Below the pieces are notes generated by a model that was given only the letters and a program-made list of their open reading frames with translations, ran no database searches and had not been told where the DNA came from. The position numbers and the translations under genes were made by a program. From NCBI RefSeq assembly GCF_009765905.1, contig NZ_LMUO01000015.1, positions 216,219-280,218 on the forward strand: DNA of 64,000 nucleotides. Direction: 5' to 3'. Of the stretch, positions 40,376-50,696 are shown one piece after another. The DNA comes from Mucilaginibacter sp. L196. GTDB lineage: Bacteria > Bacteroidota > Bacteroidia > Sphingobacteriales > Sphingobacteriaceae. Position 1 is the stretch's first letter. Every line of letters starts with the position of its first letter.

Positions 40376-42595
40376 ATGAAAGACTTGGTGATAGATTTAG
40401 AAGCTGAAAAGAACGAGATATTAAAACGATACCGAGCTTTGCTGCGTGCCTGTAAATCAACCCTTGAAAAAGGTGATAAACGCATGATACGCAAGGCTTT
40501 CGATATGGCATTGGAGAGTCATTCTGATATGCGCCGCAAATCCGGCGAACCTTATATATACCACCCTATCGCGGTAGCTCAAATTGCCGCCGAGGAGATA
40601 GGCTTAGGTACTACATCCATCGTGTGTGCTTTGCTGCATGATGTGGTTGAGGATACTGATGTTACACTTGATGATATTGAAAGAGAATTTGGTAAGAAAG
40701 TAGCCAAAATAATTGATGGCTTAACTAAAATATCAGGCGTATTTGATACCAATAGCTCGTTACAGGCAGAAAACTTCCGTAAGATGTTGCTTACCCTGGC
40801 CGATGATGTTAGGGTTATACTGATAAAGCTTGCTGACCGCCTGCATAACATGCGTACCATGGAGTTTATGCCGCGCGATAAGCAGCTTAAATTATCATCA
40901 GAAACAGTTTACTTATATGCTCCTCTAGCCCACCGCCTGGGATTATATGCTATAAAGTCTGAGTTGGAAGATCTGTCCATGAAATACATGGAGCGCGAAA
41001 CCTACCAATTCATTAAAAATAAGCTGAACGAGAAAAAGGCCGAACGTGAAAAGTTCATTCGTGATTTTAGCGAACCGGTGAAAAAGGTCGTTGAGGGACA
41101 AGGGTTGGTTGCTGATGTTTTTGGCAGGCCGAAATCTATCCATTCCATTTGGAATAAGATGAAGAAAAAGGCCATTCCTTTTGAAGAAGTATATGACCTT
41201 TTCGCCATCAGGATAATACTGGATAGCACACCCGAAAATGAAAAATCTGATTGCTGGAAAGCCTATTCCATAGTTACTGATCTATACAGGCCTAACCCTG
41301 ACAGGTTACGCGACTGGATATCATCACCAAAGGCAAACGGCTATGAATCATTACATACTACAGTAATGGGGCCGCGCGGGCAATGGGTTGAAGTACAGAT
41401 CCGTACCAAACGCATGAATGAAATTGCCGAAAAGGGTTTCGCCGCGCACTGGAAATACAAAGAATCTTCAACCGATAGCGGTTTAGATCTGTGGGTACAA
41501 AAGGTTAGGGATTTGCTTAAAAACCCTGAATCAAATGCACTCGACTTTTTGGATGATTTCAAGATGAACTTGTTCTCTGACGAGATATTCATTTTTACGC
41601 CAAAAGGCGCGCTTATACAACTGCCACTAAATGCAACAGCATTAGATTTTGCTTTCGAGATACATACCGATGTGGGTGCCAGCTGTATTGGCGCCAAAGT
41701 GAATCATAAATTGGTACCGCTTAGCTATAAATTGCAAAATGGCGATCAGGTTGAGATCATCACCTCCAGCAAGCAGGTACCTAAAGAAGATTGGCTGAAT
41801 TTTGTGGTTACAGCAAAGGCTAAGGCCAAAATAAAATCATCCCTAAAAGAAGAAAAACGCCGCATTGCAGAAACCGGTAAGGAGATATTAGAGCGGAAAT
41901 TAAAGTCATTAAAAATAACTTACAACTCCGAAAACATACATAAGCTTAGCTATTATTTCAAGCTGCCGTCAACACTCGATCTATTTTTCGAAGTAGCCAA
42001 AGGCACTATCGACATGAAGGACCTGAAGGAGTATCAGGCATCTGAAAAAGTAATAGAAAACAAGCCACAGGATAAGATAGAAGCAGAACAGGTACAAAGC
42101 CTGGTAAGAACGCTGAAAGCAAAAGATGCAGATATGCTTTTGATTGGCGAGGATATGCAGAAGATTGACTACAAACTGGCCAACTGCTGTAATCCTATCC
42201 CCGGTGATGATGTTTTTGGTTTTGTTACTGTTAGCGATGGTATAAAAATACACCGTACCAACTGCCCTAATGCTGCTAAACTGATGGCAAATTATGGTTA
42301 TCGTGTGGTAAAAGCGAAATGGACTAATCAGCAGGAACTTGCATTTTTGACCGGCTTGCGTATTACGGGTATTGATGAGGTTGGTTTAATAAACCAGTTA
42401 ACTACCGTAATATCACACGATTTTAAAGTGAACATACGCTCTATTACTGTTGATAGTGATAACGGTATTTTTGAAGGGACAGTAATGATTTATGTTAACG
42501 ATACACATCATCTTGATAACCTGACCAAACGTTTAAAAATGATAAAAGGCATCAGTACCGTTACCCGGTTTGATTCAATAGAAAAAGCATCTTAA
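40376..42595 (+). CDS. Bifunctional (p)ppGpp synthetase/hydrolase (RelA/SpoT)
   Basis: A 739-residue stringent-response enzyme that makes and degrades (p)ppGpp. The hydrolase HD domain (about 50-200) shows SGEPYIYHPIAVAQI, CALLHDVVEDTD and LADRLHNMRTM, all intact. The synthetase domain (about 245-360) shows GRPKSIHSIWNKM, DLFAIRIIL and KANGYESLHTTVMGP. The TGS domain (DEIFIFTPKGALIQLPLNATALDFAFEIHTDVG), a zinc-finger-like segment with NCCNPIPGDDVFGFV, and a C-terminal ACT domain follow. It is the only such long protein in the window, and both activities appear functional. Confidence 0.95.
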   Translation: MKDLVIDLEAEKNEILKRYRALLRACKSTLEKGDKRMIRKAFDMALESHSDMRRKSGEPYIYHPIAVAQIAAEEIGLGTTSIVCALLHDVVEDTDVTLDDIEREFGKKVAKIIDGLTKISGVFDTNSSLQAENFRKMLLTLADDVRVILIKLADRLHNMRTMEFMPRDKQLKLSSETVYLYAPLAHRLGLYAIKSELEDLSMKYMERETYQFIKNKLNEKKAEREKFIRDFSEPVKKVVEGQGLVADVFGRPKSIHSIWNKMKKKAIPFEEVYDLFAIRIILDSTPENEKSDCWKAYSIVTDLYRPNPDRLRDWISSPKANGYESLHTTVMGPRGQWVEVQIRTKRMNEIAEKGFAAHWKYKESSTDSGLDLWVQKVRDLLKNPESNALDFLDDFKMNLFSDEIFIFTPKGALIQLPLNATALDFAFEIHTDVGASCIGAKVNHKLVPLSYKLQNGDQVEIITSSKQVPKEDWLNFVVTAKAKAKIKSSLKEEKRRIAETGKEILERKLKSLKITYNSENIHKLSYYFKLPSTLDLFFEVAKGTIDMKDLKEYQASEKVIENKPQDKIEAEQVQSLVRTLKAKDADMLLIGEDMQKIDYKLANCCNPIPGDDVFGFVTVSDGIKIHRTNCPNAAKLMANYGYRVVKAKWTNQQELAFLTGLRITGIDEVGLINQLTTVISHDFKVNIRSITVDSDNGIFEGTVMIYVNDTHHLDNLTKRLKMIKGISTVTRFDSIEKAS

Positions 42596-42599
42596 AAAT

Positions 42600-42715
42600 T
42601 AGTTGAATAAGTGAGTAGTTAGTAAGTTGATTTGGTTTTTGTTAAGTCAAAAAAATATAAGCAACCTATTCACTTAATCAACTTAATCAACAAATTAACT
42701 ACCTTTACAAGTTAA
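42600..42715. repeat. Low-complexity inverted repeat (AGTTGAATAAGTGAG / CTATTCACTTAATC)
   Basis: TAGTTGAATAAGTGAGTAG on the left and CCTATTCACTTAATCAAC on the right are loose inverted copies built from the unit AGTTGATTAAG. It separates the RelA/SpoT and Fur genes and could be a terminator or a decayed repeat. Confidence 0.5.
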
Positions 42716-42725
42716 TAATCCAATA

Positions 42726-43193
42726 ATGTCGCAAGTAGAAACCATTGCATTGGTTAAGAAAATTTTTGAGGCTTACCTCGAAAATAAAAACCTCAGGAAA
42801 ACCCCTGAGCGTTTTGCCATACTCGAAGAAATTTATTCCAGAAGTGATCATTTTGATGTGGAGTCGTTGTACATCCACATGAAAAATAAAAAATACCGTG
42901 TAAGCCGTGCCACGGTATACAATACTTTAGAGCTATTAGTATCGTGCGATTTGGTTACCAAACACCAGTTTGGTAAAAATATGGCACAGTTCGAAAAGTC
43001 GTACGGTTACAAACAACATGACCATATCATCTGCCTTGATTGTGGAAAAGTAGTAGAATTTTGTGATCCGCGCATCCAACAAATACAAAGTATGATGGGT
43101 GATCTGCTTAAATTCGAGATAAAACACCACTCTTTAAACCTTTATGGTAATTGTGAAAAACTTAAGGCGGGGTTTTGTGATAGAAAAATATAA
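42726..43193 (+). CDS. Fur family metalloregulator
   Basis: A 155-residue Fur-type repressor. The winged helix (about 15-95) includes [30 protein letters not shown] and [16 protein letters not shown], the DNA-reading helix. The metal region has [18 protein letters not shown] with its H-D-H and C-x-x-C, and a second, wider cysteine pair ([10 protein letters not shown]) near the end. The subtype (iron Fur, PerR or Zur) is not evident. purA starts 38 bases downstream with its own -7 box overlapping the fur stop codon. Confidence 0.9.
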   Translation: MSQVETIALVKKIFEAYLENKNLRKTPERFAILEEIYSRSDHFDVESLYIHMKNKKYRVSRATVYNTLELLVSCDLVTKHQFGKNMAQFEKSYGYKQHDHIICLDCGKVVEFCDPRIQQIQSMMGDLLKFEIKHHSLNLYGNCEKLKAGFCDRKI

Positions 43194-43198
43194 CTTTG
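43191..43198 (+). promoter_or_regulatory. -7 box of purA overlapping the fur stop codon
   Basis: TAACTTTG matches TAnnTTTG; its first three bases are the TAA stop of the Fur gene. purA begins at 43232, giving a leader of about 30 bases. Confidence 0.5.
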
Positions 43199-43231
43199 CC
43201 ACCTTTCATTAACAATCGAATAGATATTTAA

Positions 43232-44509
<1,278 letters not shown>

Positions 44510-44522
44510 AAAAAAAATAAAT

Positions 44523-44549
44523 GTAGAGACGCAATATTTGCGTCTCTAC
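44523..44549 (+). repeat. Hairpin repeat GTAGAGACGCAA/TTGCGTCTCTAC after purA
   Basis: The 12-bp perfect arms (44523-44534 and 44538-44549) have a 3-base loop. An A-run precedes them and a short T-rich stretch follows. It may act as the purA terminator, and its right arm includes the most upstream possible start codon (TTG) of pabB. Confidence 0.75.
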
Positions 44550-44558
44550 TTATATAAA

Positions 44559-45830
44559 GTGATCACACAAATAAAAGACCCGCAAATCTTCAAACAAAAG
44601 GCCCTGCAATGGGCATCTACTTTTGATGCGGTTTGTTACCTCGATTCAAATAACTTTCCTGACCAATATTCCAAATTTGACGCGCTAATTGCAATCGGAG
44701 TAAAAAGCTCGATTACAGCTAATGCGGGAAACGCTTTTGAACAACTGGCAAAATTTCGCACCGAAAATGAAGGTTGGATTACCGGTTTTTTCGGCTACGA
44801 TCTAAAAAATGAAGTAGAAAATTTAACATCATCAAATCCTGATGCTCTTGATTTTCCTGATCTTTATTTCTTTGCGTCTAAACATCTTATACTACTCAAA
44901 GGAAATCAAATCGAGATTATATCAGATGATGAGCAGTTTATTTTAGATAACATACAAAATCATCAGCCCCATCAAACCACAAAATCATCATCCATAAACA
45001 TACAATACAGGTTTAGTAAAGCCGAATATTTGGATGCTGCCAATAAAATAAAAGAGCATATTAGTCGCGGCGATATATATGTAACCAATTTTTGTCAGGA
45101 GTTTTTTGCGGAGAATGCAGTGATTGATCCATTGGAAGTTTTTTCAAAGTTGAATACCATCTCCCCCAACCCTTTCGCCGGATTTTTTAAATGGGGAAGC
45201 AATTATATCTTGTCAGCTTCACCCGAACGCTTTTTGGCTAAACGTGATGAAAAACTCATCTCCCAACCCATAAAAGGGACAGCCAAACGAGGAAAAACTG
45301 CCGAAGAGGATGAGGCCATCAAACAACAACTACGCAGCCATACCAAGGAACTACAAGAAAACGTAATGATTGTTGACCTGGTACGCAACGACCTTACCCG
45401 CTCCGCGAAACAAGGCACCGTAAAAGCTGAAGAACTCTTTGAGATCCGTAGTTTCAACCAATTACATCAAATGGTCTCAACTGTTGTTTGTGAGATCGAG
45501 AATGATCTTACACCTATTGATGCTATCAGAAACACCTTTCCGATGGGCAGCATGACAGGCGCGCCTAAAATGAGCGCTATGCGTTTGATGGAAGAGTTTG
45601 AACGCAGCAAGCGCGGTGCTTATTCGGGTGCGATGGGCTATTTTAGTCCTGATGGCGATTTTGATTTTAATGTGGTGATACGCACCATTCTATATAACGC
45701 GACGAAGAAATACCTATCTTTCCAGGTTGGCAGTGCCATCACCTACCATGCCGATGCCGAACAAGAGTATGAAGAATGCTTACTTAAAGCAAAAGCTATT
45801 TTGCAAGTGCTGGGTCAGCAAATAATTTAG
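44559..45830 (+). CDS. pabB: Aminodeoxychorismate synthase component I (PabB-like)
   Basis: A chorismate-binding enzyme of about 423 residues that makes 4-amino-4-deoxychorismate for folate. The PIKGTAKRG motif places lysine where anthranilate synthase has alanine, which is the PabB hallmark. NVMIVDLVRNDLTRSAKQGTVK, GSMTGAPKMSAMRLMEEFE and RGAYSGAMGYFSPDGDFDFNVVIRT complete the active site. No glutamine amidotransferase is fused or adjacent. The start is uncertain: GTG at 44559 is used because the longer frame begins with a TTG inside the hairpin repeat at 44538. A PabC candidate lies at 33.3-34.2 kb. Confidence 0.9.
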   Translation: MITQIKDPQIFKQKALQWASTFDAVCYLDSNNFPDQYSKFDALIAIGVKSSITANAGNAFEQLAKFRTENEGWITGFFGYDLKNEVENLTSSNPDALDFPDLYFFASKHLILLKGNQIEIISDDEQFILDNIQNHQPHQTTKSSSINIQYRFSKAEYLDAANKIKEHISRGDIYVTNFCQEFFAENAVIDPLEVFSKLNTISPNPFAGFFKWGSNYILSASPERFLAKRDEKLISQPIKGTAKRGKTAEEDEAIKQQLRSHTKELQENVMIVDLVRNDLTRSAKQGTVKAEELFEIRSFNQLHQMVSTVVCEIENDLTPIDAIRNTFPMGSMTGAPKMSAMRLMEEFERSKRGAYSGAMGYFSPDGDFDFNVVIRTILYNATKKYLSFQVGSAITYHADAEQEYEECLLKAKAILQVLGQQII

Positions 45831-45881
45831 CGCCCATCCACACACTTATCGGTGACCCTTTTCCAAAAAAAGCAAGTTATT

Positions 45882-46529
45882 TTAGGCAGATTTCTTTTTG
45901 AAGAAGTTAACCTTGGATTCAGTTCCTTTTAAAAGGCGCTCAATATTCTTTTGGTGAGTAACCAATATGAGTAAACACATGCACATTCCGTAAATTATCA
46001 CAGCTCGTATATACATTGGGAACACGAACGTAACACATATGGGGTATGCAAAACCTGCCATAATAGAGCCTAACGATACATATCGTGTAATTAACAAAAC
46101 CGTAATAAATATACCTACGCAAAACAATGCTGCGGGTAGGTTAATTGCCAATATCATACCGAACAAAGTTGCTATACCTTTCCCTCCTCTAAAACCTGCA
46201 AATATTGGGAACAAATGGCCCATAACCGCGGCTATACCAAGTGCTAAAGCATAGTTCATATATTCAGGTGAGTTATAAGCACCTGTTGTTGAAACGCCAA
46301 TAAAATAAGCTATGTTAGTGGCAGTCCACCCCTTTAAAATATCAATAAGCATAACAGGTATACCTGCTTTTTTGCCTAAAACCCTAAAAGTATTGGTTGC
46401 GCCTGCGTTTCCGCTGCCATATTCACGTACGTCTACATCAAAAAATGCCTGCCCTATCCAAACCGCAGTTGGGATAGATCCGCACAAGTAGGCCAGTATG
46501 AGCGCTGAAATCGAATAGATTGATATCAT
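45882..46529 (-). CDS. plsY: Glycerol-3-phosphate acyltransferase PlsY
   Basis: A 215-residue inner-membrane enzyme that transfers acyl groups from acyl-phosphate to glycerol-3-phosphate. It has five to six predicted helices. Motif 1 is AYLCGSIPTAVWIGQAFFDVDVREYGSGNAGATNTFRVLGKKAG, motif 2 is FPIFAGFRGGKGIATLFGM with the phosphate-binding GGKG, and motif 3 is near the C terminus. The phosphate acyltransferase PlsX is not nearby. It converges on pabB and is followed upstream by nadC in the same direction. Confidence 0.94.
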   Translation of the reverse strand: MISIYSISALILAYLCGSIPTAVWIGQAFFDVDVREYGSGNAGATNTFRVLGKKAGIPVMLIDILKGWTATNIAYFIGVSTTGAYNSPEYMNYALALGIAAVMGHLFPIFAGFRGGKGIATLFGMILAINLPAALFCVGIFITVLLITRYVSLGSIMAGFAYPICVTFVFPMYIRAVIIYGMCMCLLILVTHQKNIERLLKGTESKVNFFKKKSA

Positions 46530-46617
46530 CTCTGTACAATATTACTAAATTGTAATCATACTTAAATAGTAAATGCTAATAAATAGTAAAATGAATTTCT
46601 TAATTAGAAATCACCAA

Positions 46618-47463
46618 TCACTTTACTGCCTTTAAACTCAAATCAAGGCTTTTAACAGAATGTGTTAAGGCTCCTACTGATATGTAATCAACACCACAGG
46701 CCGCATACTCACGTATATTATCAATTGTAATACCTCCGGAAGCCTCTGTAATAAATCTTCCTTCGATCATATCAACGGCGCTCCTAAGGTCACTAAAATT
46801 AAAATTGTCCAGTAATATACGGTCAACACCACCAGTATGCACAACCTCTGTTAACTCTTCAATATTGCGCACTTCAATTTCAATAGCTAACTTTTTATGA
46901 TTAGCTGCCAGGTAATTATGCGCGCCCTCAATTGCTTCACTTATACCGCCTGCATAGTCAACATGATTATCTTTTATCAATATCATATCATACAACCCAA
47001 AACGATGATTTACGCCTCCGCCAATACGTACTGCCCATTTTTCAAGATATCGCAGGCCTGGTGTAGTTTTGCGGGTATCTAAAACCTTAGTGTTATAACC
47101 TTTCAAAACATCAACAATCTCGTTAGTTTTAGTAGCTATACCACTCATATGCTGCATGCAGTTCAGCACCAGGCGCTCTGCTTTTAGTATGCTTTGGGCA
47201 TCGCCCTCTACTTCAAAGGCAATATCGCCGTATTTTATATCGGCACCATCTTTTAAATAAGCGGTCATTTTTAAGCCTTCATCCACAACACGAAATATTT
47301 CAGCAGCAAGTTCAACCCCTGCTAAAACACCATTGTCTTTTACTAAAAGTTTTGCTTTGCCTATTGTACCGGCAGTGATGGTTGCCAACGAAGTGTGATC
47401 GCCATCACCAACATCTTCTTTTAAGGCACTTATTATAAACTGGTCAACGTATTCCTTATCCAA
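46618..47463 (-). CDS. nadC: Nicotinate-nucleotide pyrophosphorylase (quinolinate phosphoribosyltransferase)
   Basis: A 281-residue enzyme converting quinolinate and PRPP to nicotinate mononucleotide in NAD synthesis. Family motifs are EDVGDGDHTSLATI, ERLVLNCMQHMSGIATKT, KVLDTRKTTPGLRYLEKWAVRIGGGVNHRFGLYD and IEIEVRNIEELTEV, ending EASGGITIDNIREYAACGVDYISVGALTHS. The only in-frame start that gives the normal N terminus is TTG at 47461-47463 (MDKEYVDQFII). nadA and nadB are not in the window. Confidence 0.95.
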   Translation of the reverse strand: MDKEYVDQFIISALKEDVGDGDHTSLATITAGTIGKAKLLVKDNGVLAGVELAAEIFRVVDEGLKMTAYLKDGADIKYGDIAFEVEGDAQSILKAERLVLNCMQHMSGIATKTNEIVDVLKGYNTKVLDTRKTTPGLRYLEKWAVRIGGGVNHRFGLYDMILIKDNHVDYAGGISEAIEGAHNYLAANHKKLAIEIEVRNIEELTEVVHTGGVDRILLDNFNFSDLRSAVDMIEGRFITEASGGITIDNIREYAACGVDYISVGALTHSVKSLDLSLKAVK

Positions 47464-47508
47464 AATATTTACTTTTTAAGAAGCTCAAAAGTAAAAACAA
47501 TTAGATTA

Positions 47509-47904
47509 TTATTTAGTTTTTTCGACTTCAATCCTCATTTCAACAATTTTCATTTCTGCATCGTGCTTACTCAAAGTTAATGAGATGCGGTACAGGCCTT
47601 TATCGGTATTCAAAAAAACAACTCCGAACAAATAATTAGGATTTGAATCTATTTTATGAAAAAGCCGTACACTTTTAGGCTTGTTGTCTGCAAAAAATTT
47701 ATCCAGCACAGGTATTGCCGTGGTTTTATCCAAACTGTTATCACCACCTAAAACAGTAACTTCTACATTATCTGAAAACTGTTTCGATAGTTCCTGTGTA
47801 TTGCCTTGTCGTAGCATATGCATAATATTATCAATAGGATCAGCCTTAACCACAAGCGGCAATAAAAACAGCAATATAATTGCATGCGCGTAAATAATTT
47901 TCAT
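47509..47904 (-). CDS. DUF4783 family exported protein
   Basis: A 131-residue protein with a signal sequence (about 1-22, ending PLVVKA) and the DUF4783 domain, a small NTF2-like alpha+beta fold (DNIMHMLRQGNTQELSKQFSDNVEVTVLGGDNSLDKTTAIPVLDKFF, then RLFHKIDSNPNYLFGVVFLNTDKGLYRISLTL). It is likely periplasmic, with unknown function. In Bacteroidota this family is often next to nadC, as it is here (45 bases apart, same strand). The ATG at 47904 is used; a TTG three codons upstream extends the frame. Confidence 0.85.
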   Translation of the reverse strand: MKIIYAHAIILLFLLPLVVKADPIDNIMHMLRQGNTQELSKQFSDNVEVTVLGGDNSLDKTTAIPVLDKFFADNKPKSVRLFHKIDSNPNYLFGVVFLNTDKGLYRISLTLSKHDAEMKIVEMRIEVEKTK

Positions 47905-47996
47905 GGTGATCAACAGGTTGGTTTCTAATAAGACCTCAATTTAAGAAAAAAAGTTGCATGATTGAATTATTATTGATGTTTATACCGCGTTGATTT

Positions 47997-48004
47997 TATA
48001 TTTG
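47997..48004 (+). promoter_or_regulatory. -7 box of gpmI
   Basis: TATATTTG matches TAnnTTTG and ends four bases before the GTG start at 48009. This proximity supports the GTG and implies a nearly leaderless mRNA. Confidence 0.5.
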
Positions 48005-48008
48005 CATT

Positions 48009-49532
48009 GTGGAAAAACAGAAAAAAGTTGCATTAATAATTTTAGACGGCTGGGGTTACGGCCGTAACGATCAGTCGAACGCTATATTAGCTGCTCACAC
48101 TCCTTTCTTTGATTCTTTATTGGGGAAGTATCCTCACTCCAAACTAGAGGCATCAGGTATGGCTGTTGGTCTGCCCGACGGACAAATGGGAAATTCAGAA
48201 GTAGGCCATATGAATTTAGGTGCCGGCCGCACTGTTTACCAGGAGCTTGGTCGTATACACAAGGCAGTTTTAGATAATGAGCTGCCTACAAACCCGGTAT
48301 TGAAAAATGCTTTTGAATACGCGAAGCAAAATAACCGCGATGTACATTTCATAGGCTTAGTATCTGATGGTGGCGTACACTCGCACATTAAACATGTAAA
48401 GGGTTTGTGCGATGCTGCTGGAGTATATGATCTGCAAAAAGTATTCATCCATGCATTTTTGGATGGACGTGATACTGATCCAAAATCTGGTATAAACTTT
48501 ATGACTGAGTTGGAGGAGCATATCGCAAATACTCCGGTTAAAATAGCATCTGCAATCGGGCGCTATTATGCCATGGACCGTGACAACCGCTGGGAACGCG
48601 TAAAATTAGCTTACGATGTGATGGTTAACGGCGAAGGTGAAGCAACACAAGATATTAACCAGGCAATAAAAGAATCGTACCTGAAAGGTGTAACCGATGA
48701 GTTTATTAAACCTATTGTTAATGTTGGTGCTAATGGAAAACCATTAGCCGTTATAAAAGATGGCGATGTAGTGATCTGCTTTAACTTCAGGACTGACCGC
48801 GGGCGCGAAATAACATTGGCGTTAACACAAAAGTCTTTCCCGGAATATAATTTGCATCCGCTTAACCTGCATTATATCACCATGACTACCTATGATGATA
48901 CATTTAAAAATGTACAGGTAGTATTTACAAAAGATGATTTAACAAAAACCCTTGGCGAAGTATTACAGGATGCTGGCAAAAACCAGATCCGTATTGCTGA
49001 AACTGAGAAATATCCACACGTAACGTTCTTTTTCTCGGGTGGCCGTGAAAAGGAATTTATAAATGAAAAACGTTTATTGGTGCCATCTCCAAAAGTAGCT
49101 ACATATGATTTACAGCCTGAGATGAGTGCCGAAGGTATTCGTGATGCTATTATTCCTGAATTGGAAAGCGGCTGGCCTGATTTTATAGTATTAAACTTTG
49201 CCAATACCGACATGGTTGGCCATACTGGCGTGTTCAGTGCTGTAATAAAAGCTGCTGAAACTGCCGATGCTTGTACAAAAGCAGTAGTGGAAACTGGTTT
49301 GGCTAATGGTTACTCGTTTATAATTTTGGCAGACCACGGCAATGCTGATTATATGGTAAATGATGACGGCTCACCAAATACCGCGCATACAACCAACTTA
49401 GTACCTTGTATTATTATTGATAAGGATGTTAAACAGGTAAAAGATGGTAAACTCGGCGATATTGCCCCAACTGTACTTCAACTATTAGGTGTTACCATAC
49501 CTGAAGAAATGAGCGGTAATGTATTGGTATAA
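48009..49532 (+). CDS. gpmI: 2,3-bisphosphoglycerate-independent phosphoglycerate mutase
   Basis: A 507-residue glycolytic enzyme interconverting 3- and 2-phosphoglycerate with two Mn ions. The phosphatase-like domain carries LIILDGWGYG (Asp13) and the catalytic serine in QMGNSEVGHMNLG (Ser63). The transferase domain includes FIHAFLDGRDTDPKSG and RYYAMDRDNRWERV, and the C-terminal metal ligands are in FANTDMVGHTG and ILADHGNAD. The start is GTG. The next gene starts 14 bases before this gene ends, in another frame. Confidence 0.96.
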   Translation: MEKQKKVALIILDGWGYGRNDQSNAILAAHTPFFDSLLGKYPHSKLEASGMAVGLPDGQMGNSEVGHMNLGAGRTVYQELGRIHKAVLDNELPTNPVLKNAFEYAKQNNRDVHFIGLVSDGGVHSHIKHVKGLCDAAGVYDLQKVFIHAFLDGRDTDPKSGINFMTELEEHIANTPVKIASAIGRYYAMDRDNRWERVKLAYDVMVNGEGEATQDINQAIKESYLKGVTDEFIKPIVNVGANGKPLAVIKDGDVVICFNFRTDRGREITLALTQKSFPEYNLHPLNLHYITMTTYDDTFKNVQVVFTKDDLTKTLGEVLQDAGKNQIRIAETEKYPHVTFFFSGGREKEFINEKRLLVPSPKVATYDLQPEMSAEGIRDAIIPELESGWPDFIVLNFANTDMVGHTGVFSAVIKAAETADACTKAVVETGLANGYSFIILADHGNADYMVNDDGSPNTAHTTNLVPCIIIDKDVKQVKDGKLGDIAPTVLQLLGVTIPEEMSGNVLV

Positions 49533-50076
49533 ATCCCAACTACTTATAACTGCTGGTTTCGGCTTATTCTTAATGTCAGGTTTGCAATCATGTAAACCTG
49601 ACATTAAAGAAAACCGTACCAGCATGAAATACTTTGATATAAAAAGTTTTTTTAAAAGCGATTCGGCAAGACTCACCCAACTCAATCAGCCTATTTTAAA
49701 AACAGTTAAGCATAACGGCGTAAGTGAAAGCAAAACTGTACATATTGCAAACTGGGGTACTGAGTTAAGTTTATTTAGCGGGGCTGATATTAACAAACCC
49801 GCATGGAAGGATAGTTATAAAGTAACGGTTGATAGCAACCTCATCGTTTACCAGGCATTAACGCCCGATTTAAAAATGCGGGAAATCCGGATAAAATTAG
49901 TTGCAGGGAAGGTGAAATACATGATAATTTTGGACTCAACCAAAAACATTCTCTATAGCTCTCTTGAAAAATTATCATATTTCCCCGATTCGCTATACCT
50001 CATCCAAAAGACACAAACGGTCAAATTATTAGGAACAAATAAGTATGATATAAGCGGATATTTTAATCACCGATGA
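49519..50076 (+). CDS. Hypothetical lipoprotein overlapping the gpmI end
   Basis: A 185-residue protein with a lipoprotein-type signal (LLITAGFGLFLMSGLQSCKPD, acceptor cysteine at 25). No family recognised; the mature part is beta-rich (YKVTVDSNLIVYQALTPDLKMREIRIKLVAGKVKYMIILDSTKNILYSSLEKL). A perfect 14-bp inverted repeat spans the codons of the lipobox. Its ATG lies within gpmI, so translation is probably coupled to that enzyme's mRNA. It converges with the TPR gene, overlapping it by ten bases. Confidence 0.7.
   Translation: MYWYKSQLLITAGFGLFLMSGLQSCKPDIKENRTSMKYFDIKSFFKSDSARLTQLNQPILKTVKHNGVSESKTVHIANWGTELSLFSGADINKPAWKDSYKVTVDSNLIVYQALTPDLKMREIRIKLVAGKVKYMIILDSTKNILYSSLEKLSYFPDSLYLIQKTQTVKLLGTNKYDISGYFNHR
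49570..49607 (+). repeat. Perfect 14-bp hairpin inside the lipoprotein signal
   Basis: TTAATGTCAGGTTT (49570-49583) and AAACCTGACATTAA (49594-49607) are exact inverted copies with a 10-base loop. They encode LMSGLQSCKPDIK, including the acceptor cysteine. There is no T-run, so a simple terminator is unlikely. Confidence 0.8.
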
Positions 50077-50696
50077 TTATCAACACTGGCCAGTTTTTCT
50101 TTTGAGGCGTCCATTAATGTTGAAATATCTGTTCTGGAAGGATCGTTGTTTAAAACCTTTTCAAAATCGGCAATTGAGGCTTTTAAAGAGTTAATCCCCC
50201 TTGTTTTGTCATAAAAGCGGGAATTTGGTTGTAATTTAAAGCAACCATAATCGTGGTAAGCAATACCCCTGTTTTGGTAAAATTTAATATCGTTCGGATC
50301 AGGATTTATATCTATGGCTTTGGTAAAGTCATAAATAGCACCCAATAAATATTTTTCTTTATCTGACGGTGAAAGCGAATTATCTTTCCCTAAGTAACTT
50401 TTTGCTCTGGCCCGGTAATAATAGGCAGAAGCATCGGTTGGTTTAATAGAAATTACCCGGTTATATGCTATGATAGATTTTTTGTAGTTGTCGCTGTGAT
50501 AATAAGAGTAACCCAGCATCCACAAAGCATTGGCATCTGTTGAATCAACACTGCATGCTTTTTCCAACTGCGATATGGCCGATTTAAAATCACCGTCCAT
50601 AAAAGCCTGCTGCCCTAATTTAACATAAGCGTTTTGCGCGTAAGCTACATCAAGCGTTGAGAATATTAATAACGATACAATGACCGATAACTTCAT
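50067..50696 (-). CDS. Exported TPR-repeat protein
   Basis: A 209-residue protein with a signal sequence (about 1-21, ending VAYAQ) and about four tetratricopeptide repeats in tandem: AYVKLGQQAFMDGDFKSAISQLEKACSVDS, ANALWMLGYSYYHSDNYKKSIIAYNRVISIKP, ASAYYYRARAKSYLG and a later DIKFYQNRGIAYHDYG unit. It is a likely periplasmic scaffold with unknown partners. The ATG at 50696 is chosen over an upstream TTG. The 3' end overlaps the converging lipoprotein gene by ten bases. Confidence 0.82.
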   Translation of the reverse strand: MKLSVIVSLLIFSTLDVAYAQNAYVKLGQQAFMDGDFKSAISQLEKACSVDSTDANALWMLGYSYYHSDNYKKSIIAYNRVISIKPTDASAYYYRARAKSYLGKDNSLSPSDKEKYLLGAIYDFTKAIDINPDPNDIKFYQNRGIAYHDYGCFKLQPNSRFYDKTRGINSLKASIADFEKVLNNDPSRTDISTLMDASKEKLASVDNHR

